A stretch of DNA of 64,000 nt from Quillaja saponaria (lineage: Eukaryota; Streptophyta; Magnoliopsida; Fabales; Quillajaceae). The position numbers were made by a program, and so were the translations under genes. Location of the stretch: the NCBI GenBank assembly GCA_029379385.1, contig CM055612.1:16926001-16990000 (forward strand), read 5' to 3'. The notes beneath the pieces are model-generated. The model was given only the letters and a program-made list of their open reading frames with translations, did no database searches and had not been told where the DNA came from. Positions 1-9,480 of this stretch are shown here, in pieces; position 1 is the first letter of the stretch; the number at the start of each line of letters is the position of its first letter.

Positions 1-1290
1 CCACTTATGATGGCTAAGACTATTTTTCTATCAACATTTCCATTTGACCTACATGCTATTGCATATATAAGCATGTGTTTTGTGGTTTGAAGAATCTGAT
101 ATTCAGCTAAGCTGTCTATGTTTCACTCGACTATAGACTTTCCATCAAACTGGACCCTATCCTGTATTACATTATCTTCATATTGAAGATCCAAGGGTGA
201 ACGTCTAGGGTAGTATATTTTTGATGATGCAGTGGGCATTATTTTATTCCAATGAAGTTTATTAACTTATAAGTATGACTTTTTTTAAAGGATTTTGATT
301 TATTTTAGCTCAGCATATTAACACTTATCTTTTCTGACAGGTTTAATTTTTGTAACTTGTTTACTAATTCATCCACAAAGTTTCTATCATTAACTTTTGA
401 CTCTTTTCTAAATTTTAGATTTACTTCAGGAGGTGGCTTCATCATTATGGGATATACTTTTGGAGTTTCTTTTGTAAAAGACCCTGAAACTTATGAAAAG
501 ATTTGTTGAGAAGATTTTTCTTGTATAAGAAAATTTTCTATTCTCGATGATTGTTTCCCGAAAGATTGATGGGAAAATTTTTTATAATTATTCTGGTTAA
601 ATATTTCAACCAATACACTAGAAGTAGATGCTTCTTTTAGTACGGCAGAGTAGGGATTTGCCAAAATTTATCCTTTTAATTTTTTAGTAGAAAAGGAGGA
701 TGGATTGTCAAAATATTTTTTCCTTCTCTTGTGAAGAAATTTTGATAAGCAACTTCTAAGACATTTGAAAACTAAGTATTATCAAAATCAGGCCACTCTT
801 TTTTATGATACCTGAAAGTTCTTTCTAGCCAATTGAAAAATCCTAGTTTTTTTATATAATTTTTCTGTATACTGTTTATGCATGGAAATCCAATAATTTC
901 TTTCTTTCTCACTAAAAGTAGTGTAAAACCATTTATGTTTATTTGTAAAGGGGTGAAGAGATTCTTTCAATGATAACATAAAAACACTATAACCCATTTT
1001 AGAAGGGGTTGGAGAATTATCCCTAGAGGGTGACTTTAACTCTTAGTCTGAAGGTGTCTTTACTTGATAATAGGGATGACTGACTTGATCTTTTAACTTT
1101 ATGATCCCTTTTATTACTTGTTTTCTTTCATTTTCTGTTATTGGTATAGAAGAAGTCGACATCATTCTGGAATATTCTCCTAGGTTTAGCATAATCTTTT
1201 TATTTGATGAGAAGTTTATCTCTACATCACCATCGGTATACTTTATAACTAATTCTAGGTCTCTAGTTTCTAGTTTCTTTGGTGGAATTC
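1..1290 (-). pseudogene. Endogenous pararetrovirus fragment, region after the movement protein into a coat-protein-like domain
   Basis: Minus-strand reading gives discontinuous similarity to the ORF1 polyprotein of petuvirus/florendovirus-type Caulimoviridae, downstream of the movement domain. At about 1-250 the reading resembles the start of the coat-protein-like domain: a proline/tyrosine-rich lead, then a segment with NIDSLAEYQIL. At 803-997 a basic, aromatic-rich stretch (WFYTTFSEKERNYW) lies between movement and coat domains. Several in-frame stops (for example near 130, 800 and 1060) and probable frameshifts show it is dead. The copy continues past the left edge, so pol is not visible here. 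Family similarity is recalled, not searched; the genus is an inference. Confidence 0.6.
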
Positions 1291-1291
1291 C

Positions 1292-1481
1292 TTAGTCTAT
1301 TTTCCAAGTTTCAGGAAGTTTAACATGATCCCAAGTTATTGTGTTAGGAACAACCATATTTGTTTTAGCTGGATTAGCTATAAATAGGGTGGTTTTACCT
1401 CTTTTGGATTCTATTCTAGCATTAGGAGTCATGGTATTCATAACTTTATAGTAAATTCCATATACGTTTTTTGACCCAGGT
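1292..1481 (-). pseudogene. Endogenous pararetrovirus movement-protein fragment, C-terminal part
   Basis: This is the distal part of a 30K-superfamily cell-to-cell movement protein as found in Caulimoviridae. On the minus strand it reads PGSKNVYGIYYKVMNTM and, further on, a block ending in WDHVKLPETW, both characteristic of plant pararetroviral movement domains. A stop follows at about 1292. The reading starts abruptly at the boundary with the retrotransposon at 1482; the matching upstream part is at 6168-6500 on the same strand. The split is an insertion, because CAGGT is present on both sides of the intervening element. Movement proteins enlarge plasmodesmata; this one is a decayed genomic copy and cannot function. 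Confidence 0.8.
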
Positions 1482-1609
1482 TGTAACACCCTCAAAATTA
1501 ATACCTAAGTTAATTGTAGGATAAGTAATTATCTTATTAGTTAAATAGGATTAAAATTTAATTACATATTATTTCATAGGAATAAGTACATGTACGTATA
1601 AAATACATT

Positions 1610-1770
1610 TAAAAATATGTATAGGATACGTATTAGTATAAGAATAGTATATATGTATAAAAATATGTATAAGATACGTAATAGTATAAGAGCAGTGTAT
1701 ACGTATAAATACATGAATGTATATACGTATACATACATGTATATAAGTACATAAAAATATGGACACATGT
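1610..1770 (+). repeat. TATA/CGTATA-rich simple and direct repeats in the LTR
   Basis: Short imperfect direct repeats of the kind TATGTATAGGATACGTATTAG recur at about 1612-1640 and 1662-1690, with alternating TATACGTATA motifs. The 3' LTR has a shorter version (4195-4285). Low-complexity; a likely site of replication slippage. Confidence 0.6.
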
Positions 1771-1809
1771 AGGCAATGGAACAAAGGTGGAAAAATGCTA
1801 CATGGTGAT

Positions 1810-2049
1810 GTTAAAAGAAGAAGAGAAAATAATAAAATATAAGTTTCTTGCTAGAAAAGGAAATGTGATGGATTAGGTGTAAGAACCATGTTAAAAGAAG
1901 AAGAGAAAATAATAAAATATAGGTTTCTTACTAGAAAAGGAAATGTGATGGATTAGGTGTAAGAACCATGTTAAAAGAAGAAGATAACATAATAAAATAT
2001 AGGTTTCTTGCTAAGAAAGGAAATGTGATGGATTAGGTGTAAGAAGGAG
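1810..2049 (+). repeat. 80-bp tandem repeat, three copies (5' LTR)
   Basis: Three successive units begin at 1810, 1890 and 1970, each starting GTTAAAAGAAGAAGA and ending near GATTAGGTGTAAGAA. Differences between units are few. The same array is longer in the 3' LTR (4349-4699). Such U3 tandem repeats are common in plant LTRs and may hold enhancer-like sequence, though nothing here shows that directly. Confidence 0.85.
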
Positions 2050-2355
2050 ATTAAGTGTGGCAACTTGCAATTAATGAAGGGGCTTAGTTGTAAGAAGGAG
2101 GAGAAAGGTGGAAAAGTTGTAATAATTAGGGGAGATATGTGGAAGAAAATTAAGACATAAGGTTAAATGTTACATGAAATGGAAAGGAAAGGAAAGGATA
2201 TGCTAAATATTGCATGTATAAGAAAAGGAAAGGAAATGTTAAATGTGTTACATGAATAGTAGAAAAGGAATATGAAATACTAAGATATGTTAGATATCTC
2301 GTTTTAGGAACAAATCTAAAAAGTGTGTTGCCTGTGCATATTAGGATGGCTCTCA

Positions 2356-3474
2356 AATGAAGCTCTTGGAAGGCATACTTAATGCACTAGAAGATGTGTC
2401 AAGGGTAATGAGAAACCAAATAGGAGCTCAAAATGCTGCTGTAGAGGCTACAATAGCAGCCACTACTGCTGCTAATGGTGCTGCTTAAGCTAACGATGCC
2501 GTAGGTGTAGAAAGATTAAGAGGGAATGAACCTAGGCATAGAGAAGCAGGATCCTTGATAAATTACTTTAGGAAGGCGAATCCACCTAGGTTTGTAGGAA
2601 ATTGTGACTACTGGGTAACTGAAGGGTGGTTAAGACAATTAGAGAAAATTTTTAAGGTTATGGGGTGTATGGATGATGATAAGTTAGTTCTAGCAATTTA
2701 TATGCTAGAAGGAGAAGCGGAGTATTGTTGGTAAAGTACCAAAAGGTTACTTATAGCTAGAAGGGACGAACTAAATTGGGATAGTTTTAAGATAGTTTTC
2801 CATGAAAAATATTTTCCCGAGAACGTAAAGCAAGACCTTGAAGTTGAGTTTAATCGACTCAGACAAGGAACAATGAGTGTAGTCGAGTAGGAACATAGAT
2901 TTGAAGAACTATCTAAGTTCTCTACCTACTTGCAAACTTATTATGATGATAGATGGAAAGCTGATAAATTCCAAAGGGGTCTAAATCCTAACGTAAAGGG
3001 TAAGATAGCTACTTTAGAGATAGGAAACTTTGCTTAATTAGTAGGGAAGAGCAAAATAGTTGAAAAGGTATGTATGGAGAAGGAAGCTAAAAGGAAGAGG
3101 AAGTATGAAACCTCCAAAAAGGTTGGGAGACGAAGAGAAATGAAAGTAATAAGAGGGCTATAGGCGTTAGTGAAGTAAGGCCAAACCAATGGTGAGATAG
3201 AGTGAACCAAATAGGGGGTCAGTCAAGGGAAGAAGGACAGTGTAAGAGGTGTGGGAAATTTCATGGGGGTAGGCCTTGTTTGAGGGGTAGCAACATTTGT
3301 TATAGTTGTGGAAAGGAGGGTCACATAACTAGAACCTGCCCAAAAGTTAATGACCAAATAGCTCTTAAGAATCCAATAGTACCGGGTCGCGTATTCTCCT
3401 TAAATAAAAAGGAAGCACAAGAGGATGAAAATGTTATTCGATGTAAGAGTATGTTAAAGAATACAATATGTTAA
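2356..3474 (+). pseudogene. gag: Ty3/gypsy gag pseudogene with CCHC zinc knuckle
   Basis: Gag encodes the capsid and nucleocapsid that package element RNA. Frame-consistent similarity to the retrotransposon gag capsid domain runs from about 2520 to 3060, with NPPRF-type lead, FKVMGCMDDDK, a LEGEAEYCW block, KYFPENVK and FQRGLNPNVKGKI. In-frame stops interrupt it (for example near 2486, 2732, 2888 and 3036). The C-terminal 3202-3474 is open and carries CKRCGKFHGG and a canonical zinc knuckle CYSCGKEGHITRTCP (C-X2-C-X4-H-X4-C). The protein then runs straight toward a repeat array with no protease or pol. The zinc knuckle followed by a PVVPGRVF-like tail is typical of Del/Tekay gag. Confidence 0.8.
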
Positions 3475-3489
3475 TATATTAAAAGACAC

Positions 3490-3960
3490 ATTATGTTAAT
3501 GTTAACCCCTTAAGGCATACCGAGATGAATAAAGCGAATACCCTGAGGATTACCAAGATGGATAAAGTGAATACCCTGAGGTTTACCAAGATGGATAAAC
3601 TGAATTTCCTGAGGTTTACCAAGATGGATAAAGCAAATACCTTGATGTTTACCGAGATGGATAAAGCGAATACCCTGAGGTTTTCTGAGATGAATAAAAT
3701 GAATACCCTGAGGTATGCCATAGGAGGGAAATTTTGTAAGCATATATTACATGGCACAATATGTTAATGTTAACTCTCTAAGGCACACTAAGATGAATAA
3801 AGCGAATACCCTGAGGATTACCAAGATGGATAAGGTGAATACCCTGAGGTTTACCGAGATGGATAAAGTGAATACTTTGAGGTTTACCAAGATGGATAAA
3901 TTGAATATCCTGAGGCTTATCGAGATGGATAAAGCAAATACCCTGAGGTATGCCAAAGGA
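3490..3960 (+). repeat. 33-bp minisatellite in two blocks, replacing pol
   Basis: Units of 33 bp (consensus core AATACCCTGAGGTTTACCAA then GATGGATAAAG) are repeated about six times at 3524-3715 and about five times at 3791-3955. Each block is preceded by the same leader (ATGTTAATGTTAAC near 3494 and 3762), giving a higher-order period of about 267 bp. As 33 is a multiple of three, several frames stay open through the array and spell 11-residue repeats such as NTLRFTKMDKV. These look like by-products of the period, not evidence of a protein. The array occupies the place where protease-RT-integrase would be. Confidence 0.85.
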
Positions 3961-4076
3961 GAGAAAACAAATAATAGAAATTAATTAAATAAGAAAGAGA
4001 TTGTTTAGGTTAATGCAAGATTGTTTAGATTAATGCTAGAATTTTGAGGACAAAATTCTTTAAAGGGGTGGAGTAT
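3961..4076 (+). promoter_or_regulatory. End of internal region and polypurine tract
   Basis: After the minisatellite comes GAGGACAAAATTCTTTAAAG and then a purine run AAAGGGGTGGAG (4062-4073) ending at the 3' LTR start, TGTAACACC, at 4077. The position and the surrounding GAGGACAAAATTC wording are those of the plus-strand primer of Del/Tekay-type elements. Confidence 0.75.
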
Positions 4077-4348
4077 TGTAACACCCCTAAAATTAATACA
4101 TAAGTTAATTATAGAATAAGTAATTATCTTAGGAGTTAAATAGGATTAAAATTTAATTACATATTATTTCATGGGAATAAGTACATGTACGTATAAAATA
4201 CGTATAGGATACATATTAGTACAAGAGTAGTATATATGTATAAATACATGAACGTATATACGTATACATACATATATATATATATCTACATAAAAATATG
4301 GACACATGTAGCCAATGGAACAAAGATGAAAAAATGCTACATGGTGAT

Positions 4349-4699
4349 GTTAAAAGAAGAAGAGAAAATAATAAAATATAAGTTTCTTGCTAGAAAAGGA
4401 AATGTGATGGATTAGGTGTAAGAACCATGTTAAAAGAAGAAGAGAAAATAATAAAATATAGGTTTCTCGCTGGAAAAGGAAATGTGATGGATTAGGTGTA
4501 AGAACCATGTTAAAAGAATGGATTAGGTGTAAGAACCATGTTAAAAGAAGAAGATAACATAATAAAATATAGGTTTCTTGCTAAGAAAGGAAATGTGATG
4601 GATTAGGTGTAAGAACCATGTTGGAAGAAGAAGATAAAATGAAAAAATATAGGTTACTTGCTAGGAAAAGAAATGTGATGAATTAGATGTACGAAGAAG
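4349..4699 (+). repeat. 80-bp tandem repeat, four full copies and one partial (3' LTR)
   Basis: Units start at 4349, 4429, 4540 and 4620, with a shortened 31-bp unit at 4509-4539. The same unit occurs three times in the 5' LTR, so copy number differs between the LTRs of one element. Confidence 0.85.
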
Positions 4700-4977
4700 A
4701 TTAAGTGTGGCAACTTGCAATTAATGAAAGGGCTTAGTTGTAAGAAGGAGGAGAAAGTTGTAATAACTAGGGGAGACATGTGGAAGAAAATTAAGACATA
4801 AGGCGGCAAGTAATAATTAAAGAATCTAAACTAACGAATAGGAGGAAGGCAAGTGTTCGGACGAAAATGCACATGTCAATTTAGAGAATGACAAGTAGGT
4901 GGTTGTAATTTTAGAGAACTAAAAGGGTAAAATAGAAAACGAAACTTTCTCCTAAATCCTAAACCTTGGCCATGCAC

Positions 4978-4985
4978 TATAAATA
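4978..4985 (+). promoter_or_regulatory. LTR TATA box (TATAAATA)
   Basis: TATAAATAAGAGG lies 900 bp into the 3' LTR, preceded by CCATGCAC. It is a good plant TATA box, and transcription would start about 30 bp downstream near 5010. The 5' LTR has lost the corresponding region, so this promoter could only read outward, through U5 into the adjacent viral fragment and beyond. Confidence 0.55.
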
Positions 4986-6167
4986 AGAGGGGGAAGGTAC
5001 TGACCAAAATGTATAGGAAAAGTGTAAGAAAGTAGAGAAAATAAGAGAAAAAGTAAGAAAGTGAGAGAAAAAGTAAGAAAACATAGAAAGTGAATAACCG
5101 TGAGCTAGGAAGAAGAAGGAGAAAACCGAAAGGAAAAGAAAGGAGATGTAGGAGAAAAAGAAAGAAAGAAATAAAATAAGGCTAAGGGTATTAGATTAAT
5201 GAGGACCATGGATGTGTATTGTTTTCCTTGGAGAAATATATGATCTATGTAATGAGAAAAGATGGCAAGTGGATCTTGTTTGGAAAAGATAGGAGTATTT
5301 GTGTTGAAATATGATTATGTAGTGTGGGGTTGCTTTTGTATAAAGTTGTGATATGTTCTTAACATGTCTACCTAGTAATGGTAGTAATTTTGAAAGAAAG
5401 TCTAATATTACAAAAATTGACTATTGTATAAATAAATAGGTGTAATATTGACTTTGTAGTCTTTGTGTTAAATTCGGCTAGGCAATTCCTTGAGAGAAAG
5501 AGAGTCAAATTATTTAAAAGAAAAATGAAACAAATGGTAGGATATCAATTAGGATTAATTGGTTAAAAGGTCTAGTACTAATCAGTCATTGAAGAAAATA
5601 GAACTCCTAATGGGTAATTTGGTATATACTCTTGATAGAAAAATATTAACAAGGTAGTAATTAAATTAAGATGTAAAGGAAATTCTAATTTTAAAGTATG
5701 GCTGAGAAAGAAGAGGGTAAATTAAAGGTGTAAGGTTAAGAATTAATGAGGAATTAGGAATATGAATTAATCTAAGACTTGAAGAGGGTAAATTAAATAA
5801 AAATAATTAGCTAAAGGGTGTCTTGTATAAGAGTCATTAAGAGGATTAATAAATTAGGAAAGTAATTGTTGTAACATGTTCTGTTACAACTAATAAAGAA
5901 TAAAATATCACTTAATCAAGAATAGTTGGATTCGGCCAAAGAAGAAGATGAAATGAACTTGGTAGATAATTTAATGAATTCAGCCATAAGAGAATAAAAA
6001 GGAAAAAGAAAGATTAAGGTGGGAAAAATGGTCTAAGACGGTTCAAGAATTAAAATTATAAAAGGAAGGTTTCAGTCTCTTGGATAATTAAGGGTTAATT
6101 ACAGATTAATTTAAGCAGTAAGATATTAATTAACTTAAGTATAGAATTAGGAAAGTATGGTGTCACA

Positions 6168-6710
6168 CAGGTAACATATCAAAATCATGAGATTGAATGT
6201 TTAAGGTTAAAGCATTCATTATGTTTTGATTTGTTAACGAGATTTAAAAATTTGGGTAACAACTAAAAAATATAGGACCATCAGAGAGACTTGATTCTAT
6301 GCATCCTAATAAGGAGTCTGAGAATTTAATATGTCTAGTATCTCTTACACAGATTAAAGCCGAAGCGTTTAATCCAAATCGGGTTAAGGGTTTTAACGTG
6401 ACCTGAACCATTCCTATATGTAGATACTTAAATTTCATTTTATGTTCTTCTATTAATTGAGAAGAAAAAAGCTTAAAAGTGTCTTGACCTTCCTTCAAAA
6501 CTCTTCCATGGTTTTAATTATATAGTCTTGCTTTCCTATAAATATGTTTATTGGAAGTTTGATGTAAATTCCAATTCTGCAAGTCTTTTTCTATATCTTT
6601 TACTAGTATATTTTCTTTATTATTTTTGGAAAAGCTATCGGAACTAGAACTAGAATAGTTAACAGAATTAGAGATTCTTCTTAAAAGACCAGCCATTTTA
6701 ACTTCAAGTT
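6168..6710 (-). pseudogene. Endogenous pararetrovirus movement-protein fragment, N-terminal part and ORF start
   Basis: A methionine start with MAGLLRRISNS lies at 6694-6696 (minus), followed by a serine-rich segment and a stop at about 6514. After the break the reading continues at 6244-6498 with the conserved movement-protein core: YLHIGMVQV, a CVRDTRHIKFSDSLLG block, then LSDGPIFFSCYP. Another stop sits just below 6244, and the similarity carries on to the insertion point at 6168. The start, order and strand match the beginning of the large ORF of petuvirus/florendovirus-type viruses. At least two stops plus the retrotransposon insertion inactivate it. The sequence immediately upstream (6700-6756) would be viral intergenic region, but no primer-binding site is visible. 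Confidence 0.82.
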
Positions 6711-7133
6711 AAAGAAACAAACTATCAAAGGACTTATACAACCCTCAACGTTCTCACTAGCTACTTTTACATATTTTAGGAAATATAGTACATGACAGAT
6801 CCTAGAACAAAGAGTGAGTATGATACAAAAAGTTAAATTAGAATTTATTTCAACTAATTCCTCTTAGATATTTTAATCTGCTAAGTTCTATTCATTATAT
6901 TTCAACTAGTTCCTCTTAGATATTTTGTTAAACATCTTAAGGGTATCATTAACTCCATTCCATATGTATATATTTATATATAGATCCATCCCTATAAAAT
7001 CAATATAATTCCATCCACCCACACACTACCCATTTTCCAAATATAAATCTTGAATTTAGTTTAGTTAATTAAAATAATCAAAACTTGAATTTAGCTTAGA
7101 TGGCAATAAAACTCGAATGTCACTAAGGGTAAT

Positions 7134-7340
7134 TTGGTTGAGGCACTGAAGAAAAATGAACAACATAAGATGGATTTATATGAGTTACATCAAAATCTTG
7201 AACTAGCAAGAAATGAGCTTAGGGAAGCAGACAAGCAAATGGGGATGCTTCGTACTCTTGTTGAAGAGAATCAAAATACTCTAGCATTGTTTAAAGCACA
7301 AGAAATAGAGAGTTGGATTAATACCTCCTTTAAAAAATAA
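7134..7340 (+). CDS. Unrecognised open frame with coiled-coil character, probable exon fragment
   Basis: The 68-residue frame reads as a charged, leucine-heptad helix: LVEALKKNEQHKMDLYEL, then LELARNELREADKQMGML and LVEENQNTL. Its composition (K/E/L/N-rich, few aromatics) is unlike the A+T-rich noncoding sequence around it and suggests a real former coding exon. It begins on TTG with no convincing start and ends at a TAA at 7338, inside the copy-1 segmental duplication. The other copy of the segment lacks this part. I do not recognise the family. It is most likely a fragment of a coiled-coil gene carried by a repeat. Confidence 0.35.
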   Translation: MVEALKKNEQHKMDLYELHQNLELARNELREADKQMGMLRTLVEENQNTLALFKAQEIESWINTSFKK

Positions 7341-7570
7341 AGGAACTATAAGTGGCTAACACCAGGCCCCTTGCACTATCTTAGAAATCGTCTGTGCTGA
7401 TCATAACCTTGGTTATGGACGATGATCTAAGTTGTGGGAAAATAAGATGGTCCATGCTTTGAGTAAGAATATGCTAACTTAGACAATGAGAAACACTAAT
7501 TACTACTTCGTCACTTGCTTTCCTCAAGTACTCTTCAAGAAATTCCAAAGAAGCTCTTAGTTACAGGGGC

Positions 7571-7684
7571 AAATCAAAAGCTAAAGTTGTGAAGCTTCTA
7601 GAAGCTAAGCAAACGACAAGAAAAATGAAGGAGTTGGCTATTATGGAAGTAGCTCACGACAGGGGAAGAAAGAAAGCAAAATAG
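7571..7684 (+). pseudogene. Exon-like fragment of unknown gene, copy 1
   Basis: Open frame encoding a lysine-rich helix beginning KSKAKVVKLLEAK and ending in RKKAK before TAG. The same piece occurs at 19668-19787 (KSKAEVVKLLEAKPTARK and RKKAKQGR before TGA). Conservation of frame and length between two diverged copies suggests coding ancestry. No family is recognised. Confidence 0.4.
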
Positions 7685-8559
7685 AGGAGGTGAAGCTCAA
7701 AGATAGTTCCAGAAAAATAAGGAAGTTGGTTCATACATGAGAAGAAAAAAAAAAGAAAGAAAAGTAAAGTTCAAAATAGAAAGTGAAGTCAAAGATCACA
7801 TAAATTTTTTATTTTTTTTTGGTGTATGTTACACTTACTTTAAGCATATATATATATAGTTATTCAATTTATTTTGTTTGTTTATGATTTTGTTTACTTA
7901 ATTATAATAAGTTGTATATGAACATTTTAGAACATGTTTTAAAATATATAGAACTATAAAGGTTATGACAAGTTCTATATTGCAGAATGTTGTAAAGACT
8001 ATTTCAGTTAGAGAAAAAGTGGGATTTGGAAGATGTCAGAATTTCTTAGTTGGATTTTTCGAAGGTTAGATTTGGGATCTCCCGGAGCTGCGAGTTATTG
8101 ATTGGGTTTGTTAAAAAAAATAAAATAAAATAAAAAGCTTGCTTCTCAAATTGTCGTACCAGGTAGGTTCTTGGAAGAAGTTCAGGAAACCTAAATTGAA
8201 TTTTGAGCCTCTGATTAATCAAGTTAGTTCCTTTGCTATACTTGTCACTATAAAATTGAAGGGTCCATTTAAGTCATGGGTCAATACTCATCACAACCTC
8301 TCGCTATCCTTGTTGTATGTGCTTGATTTCTTTCCATTCTATTTGTTTCCTATAGTTTTTCTTTTCAATTAGGATATCAGTGATTTGTTGATACTTAGTT
8401 TAGATCTTAATGTTGTACAATTGAGGAAAGGCTTAATTTTCGTATATTATTATTACAAAATATATAAACGGGCTGATTATAAGTTCTTAACTCGAGGACC
8501 AAGAAAAAAAATTACTAATATATACAAGAATAAATAAATAAAATGAATATACTACCTAT

Positions 8560-9085
8560 AAACAAATTTTAGGAAAGAGTGAGACAAATTAGTTATAAAA
8601 TAATGAATAAAACTTGGTTGAATTGATATTAGAAAGTGTCAACTTTAGCTCTTGATTGATTATAAATCACTAATACAACTTTGAATTTAATTGGATTAGG
8701 AGTAATGTTAGTAAATTAGAGTTGAAGTGAGGAGTATGAATTGGAGCTTGAAAGTGTTGGAAAAGAAAGTTAAGTAGATTTTGAAGGGGTGCAAGGGGTA
8801 GATTTCGTGAGTAACAGAAACTCGGTATTTTGAGTGTCTTCGGGGCAGAATTAAATTAAGAGTTGAAAAGATAAAATGTAGCTTATAGTCCTGATATGTT
8901 TTTTACAAAATTTCATAGGTTGGTTCCATGTATGTTGTTAGTTATAGCTATTAGACTCCGACTAAGTTAGGAAGGATTTGTAGTGCCCTGTTTTCGGTCA
9001 CGTAAGGAATTGAGTGGGTTCAAGATTTATTTTAGAAAAAGTTTCTAAATAAGAAAGATAGATATACTTGTCTATTAATACACAA
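8560..9085 (+). repeat. Fragment of the large-LTR family, plus orientation
   Basis: Matches the middle of the LTR at 11687-14796: the run GGAGCTTGAAAGTGTTGGAA, the TTTTGAAGGGGTGCA block, and TATAGCTATTAGACTC. Neither LTR terminus is present. It abuts an oppositely oriented fragment of the same family at 9090. Confidence 0.65.
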
Positions 9086-9089
9086 CCTA

Positions 9090-9480
9090 TCCCATCGATA
9101 CTAAGCACTCAATTCTTTAAAAACACTTATCAGAATTAAAATATTTTAGAGAAAAATTCATTTCATTGGCCCTTATTAACCACAAACAATTTCAACCAAC
9201 AAATATAATTCAAATAACTCAATAAAACACTTCATATGCTTATTTTTCTAAATAACACATTTATTCAAATATACAGACAATTACATAAAATAATCTAGCA
9301 ATCAAAAGGTAACATTTAACCACTCACTGTTTAACGATCTTGCTCATCATTTCCTTTTGCATTCATGCTCATCGTTGACTCAACAACACGTTCTAGAGCT
9401 ACAATTAAGTTTTTCAAGTATTATTTAGTTTGTCACTTCATAGGATATAATCTTATAATTATCAAAACATATATACCTTA
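9090..9480 (-). repeat. Fragment of the large-LTR family, minus orientation
   Basis: The reverse complement reads GAATTGAGTGCTTAG, then GATGGGATAGG, and further upstream GTTGAGTCAACGATGAGCAT and GTGAGTGGTTAA, all diagnostic of the later part of this LTR family (compare 13690-14040 and 43540-43660). Termini are absent. Confidence 0.65.

Larger units (their letters stand above)
1482..2160 (+). repeat. Partial 5' LTR of the gag-only element
   Basis: The first about 680 bp align with the first about 720 bp of the 3' LTR (4077-4800), including the TGTAACACC start and the 80-bp tandem repeats. Similarity stops near 2160, at the point where the 3' LTR goes on for another 1.4 kb with TATA box, R and U5. 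The 5' LTR therefore lacks its promoter, R/U5 and the primer-binding site. A purine-rich, AAAGG-repeated tract at 2175-2275 follows instead. This copy could not be transcribed or replicated in the normal way in its present form. Confidence 0.75.
1482..6167 (+). mobile_element. Non-autonomous Ty3/gypsy-type LTR retrotransposon: gag plus minisatellite, no pol
   Basis: Termini are TGTAACACC at 1482 and TGTCACA ending at 6167, flanked by the 5-bp TSD CAGGT (1477-1481 and 6168-6172). Order is partial 5' LTR, decayed gag with zinc knuckle, 33-bp tandem repeats, polypurine tract, complete 3' LTR of about 2.09 kb. There is no recognisable protease, reverse transcriptase, RNase H or integrase. The gag zinc-knuckle style, the TGTAACACC LTR start and the polypurine-tract context suggest a chromovirus of the Tekay/Del kind, though clade assignment without pol is an inference. 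It sits inside an endogenous pararetrovirus on the opposite strand, so it is younger than the viral integration. Confidence 0.85.
4077..6167 (+). repeat. Complete 3' LTR (about 2.09 kb) of the gag-only element
   Basis: Starts TGTAACACC and ends TGTCACA, next to the TSD. It contains the 80-bp repeats (4349-4699), a TATA box (4978), a purine-rich R/U5 region and a long A+T-rich tail. There is no coding signal. Comparison with the 5' LTR shows local gains and losses of repeat units and many substitutions over about 0.7 kb, so this is not a recent insertion. Confidence 0.8.
6756..8560 (+). repeat. Segmental duplication, copy 1 (unknown parent sequence)
   Basis: This stretch aligns with 11141-11686 plus 19667-20700. 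Shared landmarks are ACTAGCTACTTTTACATATT (6756 and 11141), the block from GTGGCTAACAC (about 7352 and 11463) to the exon-like piece at 7571-7684, and the block at 8135-8550 that matches the 617-bp tandem unit. The two copies differ by substitutions and small indels, and 6840-7340 has no counterpart in copy 2. Whether it is part of a gene or of an unrecognised transposon is not clear. Confidence 0.7.

Noticed and set aside
1610..1770. Direct repeats considered as a CRISPR-like array
   Set aside because: Short, irregular, low-complexity and within a plant LTR; no spacer structure.
3491..3984. Overlapping open frames on both strands through the minisatellite
   Set aside because: A 33-bp period keeps frames open without selection; the repeated peptides have no family resemblance.
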